NCBI GenBank assembly: GCA_002709185.1
Contig: PAQB01000036.1
Coordinates: forward strand, 1-16,344
Direction of reading: 5' to 3'
Source: Flavobacteriaceae bacterium
GTDB lineage: Bacteria > Bacteroidota > Bacteroidia > Flavobacteriales > Flavobacteriaceae
DNA: 16,344 bases
Below, piece after piece: positions 1-7,113 of the stretch. A program made the translations under genes and the position numbers. Under the pieces are notes generated by a model. It saw only the letters and a list, made by a program, of their open reading frames with translations. It made no database searches and was not told where the DNA came from. Within the stretch, counting starts at the first letter, position 1. Every line of letters begins with the position of its first letter.

Positions 1-84
1 TATGTTGAAGTCACGCCCAATAGTCTAAGGTTGCGAAAGATTTATTTAAAAGAAGTCGACAGAAAACGAAATAAAGCCTTTTAA
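1..84 (+). CDS. typA: TypA/BipA ribosome-associated GTPase, C-terminal end only
   Basis: Frame 1 is open from the window edge to a TAA at 82-84 and encodes the last 27 residues, including VEVTPNSLRLRKIYL and a basic tail. The VEVTP-S-RLRK pattern is the typical C-terminus of TypA/BipA, a translational GTPase of the EF-G family that binds the ribosome and supports 50S assembly and growth under stress. The GTPase domain lies outside the window. The stop codon is followed at once by the start of the next gene (TAAATG), so the two are probably co-transcribed. The call rests only on this tail. Confidence 0.8.
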   Translation, partial: YVEVTPNSLRLRKIYLKEVDRKRNKAF

Positions 85-324
85 ATGATTTTTTTGAACA
101 TCAGCATAACAGAGTGGATTGGTTACATCGCTACCGGGGTATTGTTGGCCTCATTTACCATGAAACATTTTAGAGCCTTGAGACTTGTCAATTCAGTCGC
201 TTGTGTGTTGTTTGTTTTGTATGGGTTTCTTCTTTCAAAAGCCTGGCCTATTATCATTTCAAATGCAGCAATTTTTAGTATCAATATTTATTATTTATAC
301 TTTAAAAAAAATAGTAAACTATAG
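85..324 (+). CDS. Small three-helix membrane protein, YgjV/SemiSWEET-like
   Basis: This 79-residue protein is almost entirely hydrophobic, with three likely membrane helices near residues 9-27, 33-50 and 52-71 and a basic tail. The layout, with IGYIATG in helix 1 and LYGFLLSKAWPIIISN between helices 2 and 3, resembles small Bacteroidota proteins placed in the YgjV family and also the three-helix half-transporters of the SemiSWEET type. The Pro-Gln motif of SemiSWEETs is absent: the matching place reads SFTMKH. No function can be assigned with certainty. The ATG directly follows the typA stop with no gap, which suggests translational coupling. No Shine-Dalgarno is seen, which is normal for this phylum. 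Confidence 0.75.
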   Translation: MIFLNISITEWIGYIATGVLLASFTMKHFRALRLVNSVACVLFVLYGFLLSKAWPIIISNAAIFSINIYYLYFKKNSKL

Positions 325-351
325 GCAACAATTTTGAATACCAGGCGTTTA

Positions 352-370
352 TATGCTATAGAATAGCATA
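352..370. repeat. Perfect 8-bp inverted repeat with 3-nt spacer before the flippase gene
   Basis: TATGCTAT (352-359), AGA, ATAGCATA (363-370) form a perfect dyad ending 16 nt before the GTG start of the flippase gene. It is AT-rich and not followed by a T-run, so it is not an intrinsic terminator. It could be an operator for a dimeric regulator, or an RNA hairpin in the leader if transcription reads through from typA. No clear TTTG/TAnnTTTG promoter is seen in this gap. Confidence 0.6.
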
Positions 371-386
371 AGACCAATTTGAATAC

Positions 387-1667
387 GTGAAACTACCCTC
401 TTTTCTCAACAACAATTTAATTTTAAAAATTACCTCATTAAATTCTTTGGTTGTTGGTGCACGTCTTATAATTTCGCTCTTGGTACAAAATCTTTTGGCG
501 TATTACACAGGACAAGCGGGTATTGCCAAGGTAGGTCAGATTCGAAATATCTCAAATATTTTAATGAGTGTTTCTTCGCTGGGAGTTTTTAATGGGGTTG
601 TAAAATATGTATCCGAATACAAAAATAACCAGCAGGGGCTACAGAAATTATTTTCTACTGTATTTGTGTTGTCGACTATTGCCACCCTCACGCTTTCTCT
701 TGTTATGTATTTTAGTGCCAACATGCTCTCGCAATGGTTGTTTTTCACTGAAGCCTACGCCATTGTATTCAAAGTATTGGCAGTTGCAACTCCTTTTATT
801 GCAATGAATCGAATTTTTAACGGTGTTATTAGTGGAATTTCAGCCTATAAAATACATGCAAAGATTGAAATTATTTGGTACACATTAGCCTCATTATTGC
901 TTTTGGTTAGTTTATATTATTACAATATTGGAGGCGTGCTTTTAGCGATTGCTGTCACCCCCATTGTTCAGTTTTTTGTCCTAATTTTTATTTTTGGGAA
1001 TACCCTGAGAGAATACATTATTTTTAAAAAATTATCTTTCAAAACCCCACTTTTGAAGGCCCTTCTAGGATTTACATTAATGTCTTTTGTTGGCACTGTT
1101 TTTTTAAATTTTATTGAAATTGAACTCCGAACACTAATCTCGGATCGTATCAGTGAAAATGAAGCAGGGGTTTGGACTGCAATGTCTTCAATCTCAAAAA
1201 TTTACATGCAATTTTTAGTACTTATTTTTCCAATATATATCTTACCGAATTACGCAAAAATTAGTTCACTGGCTCTGTTTAAGAAACAAGTTAAGGAAAT
1301 ATATACGACACTTTTGCCTTTGGTTTTTGTAGGAATGCTTGCGGTTTATTTATGTAAAAATCAAATCATCGAAATTATATATACAGATGCATTTTTGTCA
1401 ATGACCCCGCTTTTTAAATGGCAATTATTAGCCGACTTTACTAGGTTTTTGGCGGTTGTTTTGGCTTATTATTTTATATCAAAAAACGCTTTTGGCTATT
1501 TTATTTTGACAGAGCTAATTTCTTTAGTATTCTATTTTATTTTTGCCAAAGTACTCATCTCAGATTATGGTACGGAAGGGGTTGTTGTTGCTAATTTATT
1601 GCGATATTTTTGTTATTTGATAATGGTTTTTGTAGCTATTTTTCATTACTTTAAGTTCCGTAAATAA
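387..1667 (+). CDS. wzx: WzxE-like polysaccharide/O-antigen flippase
   Basis: This 426-residue polytopic membrane protein has about 12 predicted helices spread over its full length. The N-terminal pattern (GQAGIAKVGQIRNI, then SLGVFNGVVKYVSEY) and the central GVWTAMSSISKIYMQF segment match what I recall of enterobacterial WzxE and Bacteroidota O-antigen translocases of the MOP superfamily. These move undecaprenyl-diphosphate-linked sugars from the cytoplasmic to the periplasmic face of the inner membrane. The start is GTG at 387: the frame is closed by a TAA at 369-371 and no better codon lies nearby. It is 8 nt upstream of a phosphoethanolamine-transferase-like gene that itself overlaps a glycosyltransferase, so the three probably form one operon for a surface glycan. 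Which glycan is carried cannot be read from the sequence. Confidence 0.88.
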   Translation: MKLPSFLNNNLILKITSLNSLVVGARLIISLLVQNLLAYYTGQAGIAKVGQIRNISNILMSVSSLGVFNGVVKYVSEYKNNQQGLQKLFSTVFVLSTIATLTLSLVMYFSANMLSQWLFFTEAYAIVFKVLAVATPFIAMNRIFNGVISGISAYKIHAKIEIIWYTLASLLLLVSLYYYNIGGVLLAIAVTPIVQFFVLIFIFGNTLREYIIFKKLSFKTPLLKALLGFTLMSFVGTVFLNFIEIELRTLISDRISENEAGVWTAMSSISKIYMQFLVLIFPIYILPNYAKISSLALFKKQVKEIYTTLLPLVFVGMLAVYLCKNQIIEIIYTDAFLSMTPLFKWQLLADFTRFLAVVLAYYFISKNAFGYFILTELISLVFYFIFAKVLISDYGTEGVVVANLLRYFCYLIMVFVAIFHYFKFRK

Positions 1668-1675
1668 AAAACTTT

Positions 1676-3307
1676 ATGGCATTGTTGGCTTCATCGCAAT
1701 TAAACCACTTCACAAAACTTTTTTCTTTGTATTTCGTTGCATTAATACCAAGTTTTATTGCGGTTATGATTTCAACAGAACTAAATTGGCCCTTAGTTTG
1801 TGATTTTACAGAAAATGTTCTTTTTGGAATTATTATTATTTTGGTTGTTTCGCTTCTTAAAAATTCAGCTTTTAAGCGGATATCAAATTACATTTTATTT
1901 TTATTTTTTTCCTTTTGTACATATACAGAAACAGTTTATTTTTTAATTTATAAAACCTATTTCAGTCCCTCAACAATTTTTGTGTTTTTTGATTCAAATC
2001 CTCAGGAAGCTTCAGAGTTTTTAGCATTTTATTCAACCGTTCCAATAATTGCTTTAACATTGACAACACTGTTTGCTTCTGCTTGGTGTTTAAGGCAACT
2101 TTATAGCAGTTCTTCTACGTTATTTACAATCCCTAGAAATAAGGTTATTTATAGTTTTATTTTTATAGGAATTTTACTCGGATTTTTAAGACTATCAAAG
2201 CTTATTGATTACAATTTTCCTTATTTGTTTGTTCGATCTTATATTCTGTATCAGAACGAATCCAAAGAGTTAGATGTTTACAAAAAGAATAAAAAAGGAA
2301 GTTTTGAATCTGTTGTAGTTAAACCCTCAAGCGCGCAACAAATCTATATATTGGTTCTTGGAGAGTCTACTACAAAATCTCACCTTGGAGTGTACGATTA
2401 TGCACGTCAAACGACCCCACTTTTAAGCGCTCAAAAGGATGATTTAATATTATATAATGATGTTATAAGTCCAAACACATACTCTGTGGCTTGTGTTACA
2501 AAACTTTTAACTTTGGCCAATTATGAACATCCAAAGGCCATTGGTGATGGATCTATCATTCAATTGGCTAATGCCGCAGGTTTTGAAACTTTTTGGCTGT
2601 CCAACCAACGGCCCATAGGGCCTTATGAAAGTCTCATTACTAAACTGTCTTTCTCATCTGATCATACCAAGTTTATCACAACAGTGAATGCAGGAAATAG
2701 TAAAACCTTGGACGCCGATCTTTTGAGTGATTTAGATGCGGCTTTAAATCAATCCCAATCCAATAAAATTTTTATTCTATTACATTTAATAGGAACACAT
2801 CATAACTACAAGGATCGTTACCCTGCCACGTTCAATATTTTCGAAGAAGATGTAAATTCTAATTTCAAGTCTAGCAGTTCAAATGAAAAAATCAATCATT
2901 ATGACAATGCAGTTTTATACAATGATTTTGTGTTGAATGCTGTAATTGAACGTGTCAAATCAGAAGATGCAAATAGCTTTATGCTTTTTCTGTCCGATCA
3001 TGGTGAAGAGTTATTTACAGATTTGAACATGGCAGGTCACAATGAAGACACCCCGACCAAAGCCATGTATGAAATTCCATTTATACTGTGGCAATCCGAA
3101 AAATATAAAAAAGGCCGTAAGATTGATGCAGACGTAAATAAGCCATATATGACCGATGATTTATTTCATGGTTTGGCGGATTTAATGGGTATAAAATGTA
3201 ATCAAGTAGACTACCAACGTAGTATTTTTAGTGATCGTTTTAAGGATAGACCCAGAATTATTTTAGATTCCATTGATTATGACAAGTCATTTAAATACAA
3301 ACGATGA
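1676..3307 (+). CDS. Phosphoethanolamine transferase-like membrane enzyme (EptA/CptA, sulfatase fold)
   Basis: The 543 residues divide into about five N-terminal membrane helices (to about residue 180) and a periplasmic alkaline-phosphatase/sulfatase-fold domain. Visible family motifs are the NPQEASEFL periplasmic loop, LVLGESTTKSHLGVY with Glu230 as likely metal ligand, SPNTYSVACVT with Thr268 as the likely nucleophile, HLIGTHHNYKDRYPATF, LSDHGEEL with Asp441 and His442 as metal ligands, and GHNED with His455. Enzymes of this family move phosphoethanolamine from phosphatidylethanolamine to lipid A, LPS core sugars or other glycans. The alignment around the nucleophile is less clear than for EptA/MCR, so the acceptor and even the donor group are inferred. 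The gene lies between a flippase and a glycosyltransferase, which points to decoration of a periplasm-facing glycan. Confidence 0.85.
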   Translation: MALLASSQLNHFTKLFSLYFVALIPSFIAVMISTELNWPLVCDFTENVLFGIIIILVVSLLKNSAFKRISNYILFLFFSFCTYTETVYFLIYKTYFSPSTIFVFFDSNPQEASEFLAFYSTVPIIALTLTTLFASAWCLRQLYSSSSTLFTIPRNKVIYSFIFIGILLGFLRLSKLIDYNFPYLFVRSYILYQNESKELDVYKKNKKGSFESVVVKPSSAQQIYILVLGESTTKSHLGVYDYARQTTPLLSAQKDDLILYNDVISPNTYSVACVTKLLTLANYEHPKAIGDGSIIQLANAAGFETFWLSNQRPIGPYESLITKLSFSSDHTKFITTVNAGNSKTLDADLLSDLDAALNQSQSNKIFILLHLIGTHHNYKDRYPATFNIFEEDVNSNFKSSSSNEKINHYDNAVLYNDFVLNAVIERVKSEDANSFMLFLSDHGEELFTDLNMAGHNEDTPTKAMYEIPFILWQSEKYKKGRKIDADVNKPYMTDDLFHGLADLMGIKCNQVDYQRSIFSDRFKDRPRIILDSIDYDKSFKYKR

Positions 3308-4122
3308 ATCTAATGGAAAACGCGCACATAGATTTTGAAATTTTAATCTCTACACAGTCTCAAACGTCATTGGATTTTTTAGTTCCAATGTTTAAAAACC
3401 AAAATTACAAAGATTTTAATTTATTAATTGTAAATCAAAACTTTGGTTCTGTAGATTTGGTTTCGGAGTACAAAAACATTAGAGTTTTTAATTCCCCAGA
3501 AAAAGGCTTGGCCAAAAGTAGAAATATAGCGATAAAAAATGCCTTGGGAACGGTTTGTTTATTTGCAGACGATGATGTTGTTTACGAAAAGGATTTTAAG
3601 GAAAAAATAATGTCCAGTCATAGGATCCGTCCCGGTTCCGATATCATTACATTTAAAATGAAAGATTTTAATGGCAATGATTTCAGAGACTATCCAAAAC
3701 ATAAATTACATGATAAAAAGTCGCTTGCAACGGCAAACGCCGTAGTCATTAGTTTCAAAAAGCAGGCCATTCAAAATCACGTGTTTTTTGACACACTTTT
3801 TGGTTTAGGATCAGAATTTCCGACTGGAGATGAATATATTTTCTTGAGAGCTGCTTTAAATAAGGGAAAAATTATAACTTTTGAGCCGACTGTAATTTTA
3901 AAGCACCCTGATTTTAGTTCTGGTCAAGCAGTAACAAAGGATTATATTTTGTACGCAAGAGCGGCATTGTTTTATAAGTTTGAGGGCGCATTGGCATATA
4001 TAAAGTTACTAAAACACTTGCTGATGCTAGTCTATAAACGCCAGCTATCATTAGTGGAGGTTTGCGCAAAATACAAAGTGGGTTTAAAAGGCATTTCCCG
4101 ATTTAAACAACTAATGCCTTAA
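3304..4122 (+). CDS. Family 2 (GT-A) glycosyltransferase
   Basis: This is a 272-residue cytosolic protein without membrane helices. The first 100 residues have the GT-A layout: an ILISTQ first strand, GLAKSRNIAIKNALG helix, and a FADDDV strand end with Asp89-Asp90-Asp91 as the nucleotide-sugar/metal site. GDEYIFLRAAL further on fits the acceptor-side helix of GT2 enzymes. The ATG overlaps the stop of the preceding gene (ATGA at 3304-3307), which strongly suggests translational coupling and a shared pathway with the phosphoethanolamine-transferase-like enzyme and the flippase. A second Met at residue 4 could also start the protein. The sugar donor and acceptor cannot be predicted from these motifs. 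Confidence 0.88.
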   Translation: MNLMENAHIDFEILISTQSQTSLDFLVPMFKNQNYKDFNLLIVNQNFGSVDLVSEYKNIRVFNSPEKGLAKSRNIAIKNALGTVCLFADDDVVYEKDFKEKIMSSHRIRPGSDIITFKMKDFNGNDFRDYPKHKLHDKKSLATANAVVISFKKQAIQNHVFFDTLFGLGSEFPTGDEYIFLRAALNKGKIITFEPTVILKHPDFSSGQAVTKDYILYARAALFYKFEGALAYIKLLKHLLMLVYKRQLSLVEVCAKYKVGLKGISRFKQLMP

Positions 4123-4143
4123 GGGTAATCAGTAGGGTTTTTT
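4110..4143 (+). terminator. Weak intrinsic terminator of the wzx operon
   Basis: An imperfect stem (ACTAAT at 4110-4115 with ATCAGT at 4128-4133, one mismatch, plus CC/GG around a TTAA loop) overlaps the end of the glycosyltransferase gene and is followed by AGGG and six T (4138-4143). It would end transcription before the convergent gene, but the stem is poor. Confidence 0.3.
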
Positions 4144-4165
4144 GGAGTGCGGTATCTCATGACAG

Positions 4166-4190
4166 AAAAAACACCACTCAGTTCACTGAG
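4166..4190 (-). terminator. Likely intrinsic terminator of the ftsE-glycosyltransferase operon
   Basis: On the minus strand CTCAG-TGAA-CTGAG (4190-4177) forms a short hairpin followed by TGGTG and six T (4171-4166). The stop codon of the glycosyltransferase (TGA, 4180-4178) lies inside the 3' arm of the stem. The stem is only 5 bp and there are 5 nt before the T-run, so strength is uncertain. Confidence 0.42.
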
Positions 4191-5062
4191 ACAGCGCAAA
4201 GGTAGCGCAATCGAAATAAATCAAATAAAAATAGGTTTGGGTTTTTGGATTTCAGATTGTCTTCCAAATTCCCTTTCATGAAAGCCGTTATTTTTAAAAA
4301 AATGGATATTAAACAAAAGAATTCAAGGAGTTTATAAGCCTTTAGAATAGAAATACTGTGTTTGCCTATTTTATTTTTTTTATAATTTTCGAATAGATTT
4401 GACAGGGCATTTTTTGTTTTTTCAATGAACACTTCGTTGTCTTCTGATTCATTGACAATGACTGGGTTATCAATGTGAATTACAGGCATTGATTGACTTT
4501 TTAAAATGGAGCCAAATATATAATCATTTCCATAAGATCTGTTGTCGATTTGGTTTAATGCTTCTAAAACTGCGGCTTTGTGGGCCATAAAATTTGAGGA
4601 ACAAACGAATTTATAAGGGTTTTTAGTCCTTTCAATTGCTTTTTTCTCTTCTCTATTTTTTGCAAATTTGAGTCTCAAAGCACCTGCCTTGGTATTGCTT
4701 GATGCGTCAAAATGACGACCGCCAAACACATAAGAATTTTCACCAATATGGGCAATATATTTTTTTAAGAAGTTTTTATTTTGAGGGGTGGTGTCTACAT
4801 CAATATAAATTAACCAATCAAATTGAGACGTTTCGGCAAGTAACAGTCTGTTTTTAATTCTTCCTAAATTTTTTTTCGATTCGATAAATTTTGCATTAGG
4901 AATAGAATTTATCTTTTGGTTCAACTCATTTTTAAGCGAAAATGAACCATCATCAATACAAACAATTTCAAATTTTAGATCTAAAATCAACGCTTGCTTT
5001 TCAACCTCACAGACAAGTGGATAAGCGTTATAATCAAAACATGGAATTAAAATAGAAAGCAT
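4178..5062 (-). CDS. Family 2 (GT-A) glycosyltransferase with C-terminal hydrophobic segment
   Basis: Counted from the ATG at 5062, the protein has 294 residues. The N-terminus [12 protein letters not shown] is a classic GT2 first strand, followed by VCIDDGS (Asp37-Asp38), NLGRIKNRLLLAE and LIYIDVDTTP (DxD at 88-90), which bind the nucleotide-sugar and metal. FVCSSNFMAH and SYGNDYIFG fit the acceptor half. Near the C-terminus LLEFFCLISIFLKITAF could be a membrane-associated helix. An in-frame TTG at 5065 is also possible, but the ATG overlapping the ftsE stop as TGATG is the likelier start, by stop-start reinitiation. The target glycan is unknown; it is convergent with, not part of, the flippase operon. 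Confidence 0.87.
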   Translation of the reverse strand: MLSILIPCFDYNAYPLVCEVEKQALILDLKFEIVCIDDGSFSLKNELNQKINSIPNAKFIESKKNLGRIKNRLLLAETSQFDWLIYIDVDTTPQNKNFLKKYIAHIGENSYVFGGRHFDASSNTKAGALRLKFAKNREEKKAIERTKNPYKFVCSSNFMAHKAAVLEALNQIDNRSYGNDYIFGSILKSQSMPVIHIDNPVIVNESEDNEVFIEKTKNALSNLFENYKKNKIGKHSISILKAYKLLEFFCLISIFLKITAFMKGNLEDNLKSKNPNLFLFDLFRLRYLCAVSVN

Positions 5063-5748
5063 CAACTGTCTTTTCGTTGTACAACTTCAAACACTTTTTT
5101 ATCCTCACATCTGAGGGTTTTGCTTGGATATTTTAAAATCAAAGCATAATCGTGTGTGGCCATAAAAATGGTGTTCCCTTTTTTGTTCAAATCTTGTAAA
5201 ACTTCCATTACTTCCATGCTTGTTTGTGGGTCAAGGTTGCCAGTTGGTTCATCTGCCAGGATGAGTTGTGGGTCGTTTAATAAAGCCCTAGCAATGGCGA
5301 CACGCTGTTGCTCACCTCCAGAGAGTTCAAACGGAAATTTATCTTTGTTACCCTCCATGTTCACTTTTGTTAAAACAGCCTCAATTTTTTGATTGATTTT
5401 CTCTCGTTCTTTCCAACCTGTGGCTTGCAATACAAATTTAAGATTACCATGAACAGTTCGTTCGTTCAACAGTTTAAAATCTTGAAAAACAATGCCAAGT
5501 TTACGTCTTAGAAAAGGTATTTTTTTGTCTTTTAAAGTCTCTAGGTTGAAGCCTACAATCTCTCCTTTTCCGTGGTTTAATTTTAGGTCGCCATAGAGTG
5601 TTTTTAGAAGGCTGCTTTTTCCGGATCCTGTTTTGCCAATTAAATATACAAACTCCCCTTTTTTAACATCGATATTAATATCGCTCAGGATTAGATTTTT
5701 ATCTTGAAAAATGGAAGTGTTTTCTAACTTTAAAACGGAATCAGACAT
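5062..5748 (-). CDS. ftsE: Cell-division ABC-type ATPase FtsE
   Basis: This 228-residue ABC ATPase has every core motif: Walker A GKTGSGKS (38-45), Q-loop Gln89 in VFQDFKLL, signature LSGGEQQR (142-149), Walker B LILADE (162-167) and the H-loop MATHD. The length and the [13 protein letters not shown] and [10 protein letters not shown] segments fit FtsE, which pairs with the membrane protein FtsX to control peptidoglycan hydrolases at the septum. No ftsX is adjacent. In Bacteroidota ftsX usually lies elsewhere, so the separation is not a defect. A LolD/MacB-type ATPase is the main alternative. It is followed by an overlapping glycosyltransferase gene and preceded by 132 bp without a recognisable promoter. 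Confidence 0.85.
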   Translation of the reverse strand: MSDSVLKLENTSIFQDKNLILSDINIDVKKGEFVYLIGKTGSGKSSLLKTLYGDLKLNHGKGEIVGFNLETLKDKKIPFLRRKLGIVFQDFKLLNERTVHGNLKFVLQATGWKEREKINQKIEAVLTKVNMEGNKDKFPFELSGGEQQRVAIARALLNDPQLILADEPTGNLDPQTSMEVMEVLQDLNKKGNTIFMATHDYALILKYPSKTLRCEDKKVFEVVQRKDS

Positions 5749-5880
5749 GAATTTTATATTATATATTTTATAAAAGTATTACTATTCAAATCAATAATCA
5801 AATTTCATTCAAACATTTCATTTCAGTCTAGAGATTGATTTTTTTAACAACTCCGTAATTATAAAACATATTCAAAAAAA
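5749..5880. other. 132-bp AT-rich gap between namZ and ftsE
   Basis: Both flanking genes read on the minus strand. I found no full TTTG/TAnnTTTG promoter for ftsE; the nearest minus-strand match is TTGATTTG, without a correctly spaced upstream TTTG. No small gene or strong hairpin is visible. Confidence 0.5.
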
Positions 5881-5910
5881 CTAAGGATAAAGAAGGTAAT
5901 TTGATCTTAG
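5874..5910 (-). terminator. Weak terminator candidate at the namZ stop codon
   Basis: On the minus strand CTAAG (5910-5906) pairs with CTTAG (5885-5881) across a 20-nt loop, extendable by two pairs after a bulge, and seven T follow (5880-5874). The stop codon TAG is in the 3' arm. The loop is large, so this is only a possibility. Confidence 0.27.
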
Positions 5911-7107
5911 TGCCTTGAACTGTTCCAAATCATTTTCCCAAGATCTTTTTATTTCTAAAGCACTCCATCCTTTTTCTATTTGTTGCTGAAGGGTTGTTTG
6001 TCCTGCTAGTTTCGTAAAAAAGGAATTGAAAAACGAAGATTTATCAGTTGTATTTTCATAGGATTCTATCAACCAATTAAGATTAATGTCATTTAAAAAA
6101 TCAACATTTTTTAAATCTTTACCATAACATATTTTTGCCTTGTGTTTTGGGTTCTTTGCACCAAAATTTGGCTTGGGTATAAATTGAAACGAGTAGTTTT
6201 CGTCACCCAAAAAAGGACTCCCAAAAATTTGAAACTGATTTTCCGTTCCTCGTCCAACACTCACATGCGTTCCCTCAAATAGACATAGGCTTGGATACAA
6301 ATTGATTGCCTTTTGATTGGGAAGGTTAGGAGAGGGGGGGATTGGCAGTATATAAACGTCCTCTCGATTGTAGTTGGCGACTGGAATAACGGTTAAATCA
6401 CAGTTCAAATCATCTTCTAACCAGTGTTCACCATTGATCATTTTTGCAAATTCTCCAAGGGTCATCCCATGCGTGATTGGTACAGCGTGCATGCCAACAA
6501 AGCTTTTGTAATTTAAATCCAAAACAGGCCCGTCCACATAATGGCCATTGGGATTGGGTCGGTCCAATACAATGAGTGGAATATTCAGAGCTGCACAGCC
6601 CTCCATCATATAATGCAAGGTGGATACAAAGGTATAAAAACGGGTTCCAACATCTTGAATATCGAAAACAACAACATCTAAATCTTCTAAAACTTTAGGA
6701 TCTGGTTTTCGATTTTCACCATAAAGCGATACAATTGGGAGTCCCGTTTTAAGGTCGATTCCCCCTTTGACATATTCTCCGGCGTCGGCACGGCCTCTGT
6801 AACCATGCTCCGGCGCAAATACTTTTATAACCGAAACATCACGTTTGATTAGAGAATCTACTAAATGGATATTGTCATTTTTAATAAGTTCACCATTAAG
6901 ACCTAAACCGGGACTGTTTTTAAAAATAACGGAGGTTTGATTGGCAACGATTCCAACCCGCTTGTTTTTTAAAAGGGGCAGGTAAAGCTCCAATTGATTG
7001 GCCGCGACTGTCACTGGTGCTTTGTTTTGATAAGGGCTGCTATTTCCACAAGACAGAACTATCATAACAAATAATAAAGCTGTATTTTTGATTGAATTTA
7101 ATAGCAT
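5881..7107 (-). CDS. namZ: NamZ-type exo-beta-N-acetylmuramidase lipoprotein (DUF1343, GH171)
   Basis: The 408-residue protein begins with a lipoprotein signal peptide: a short basic start, a hydrophobic core and the lipobox VLSC with Cys20. No acidic export signal follows the Cys (GNSSPYQN), so it more likely faces the periplasm than the cell surface. The mature part shows the DUF1343 motifs KRVGIVANQTSV, FAPEHGYRG, VFDIQDVGTRFYTFVSTL, VLDRPNPNG, ITHGMTLGEFA and GRGTENQFQIFGSP. NamZ enzymes remove terminal N-acetylmuramic acid from peptidoglycan fragments, which feeds wall recycling. Other MurNAc-recycling genes are not next to it here. The ATG at 7107 is needed for the signal peptide and lies only 6 bp from the start of the divergent permease gene. 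Confidence 0.88.
   Translation of the reverse strand: MLLNSIKNTALLFVMIVLSCGNSSPYQNKAPVTVAANQLELYLPLLKNKRVGIVANQTSVIFKNSPGLGLNGELIKNDNIHLVDSLIKRDVSVIKVFAPEHGYRGRADAGEYVKGGIDLKTGLPIVSLYGENRKPDPKVLEDLDVVVFDIQDVGTRFYTFVSTLHYMMEGCAALNIPLIVLDRPNPNGHYVDGPVLDLNYKSFVGMHAVPITHGMTLGEFAKMINGEHWLEDDLNCDLTVIPVANYNREDVYILPIPPSPNLPNQKAINLYPSLCLFEGTHVSVGRGTENQFQIFGSPFLGDENYSFQFIPKPNFGAKNPKHKAKICYGKDLKNVDFLNDINLNWLIESYENTTDKSSFFNSFFTKLAGQTTLQQQIEKGWSALEIKRSWENDLEQFKALRSNYLLYP
7083..7090 (+). promoter_or_regulatory. Candidate -7 element for the ABC permease gene, inside namZ
   Basis: TATTTTTG fits the Bacteroidota -7 consensus TAnnTTTG and sits 23 nt before the TTG start, within the 5' coding part of namZ on the other strand. 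No TTTG lies at the proper distance upstream, so the call is tentative. Confidence 0.35.
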
Positions 7108-7113
7108 TGGATT

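Noticed and set aside
4177..4190. Near-palindrome CTCAGT-TC-ACTGAG as a dif or operator site
   Set aside because: It lies over a stop codon and is followed on the minus strand by a T-run, so a terminator explains it better. It is also much shorter than dif.
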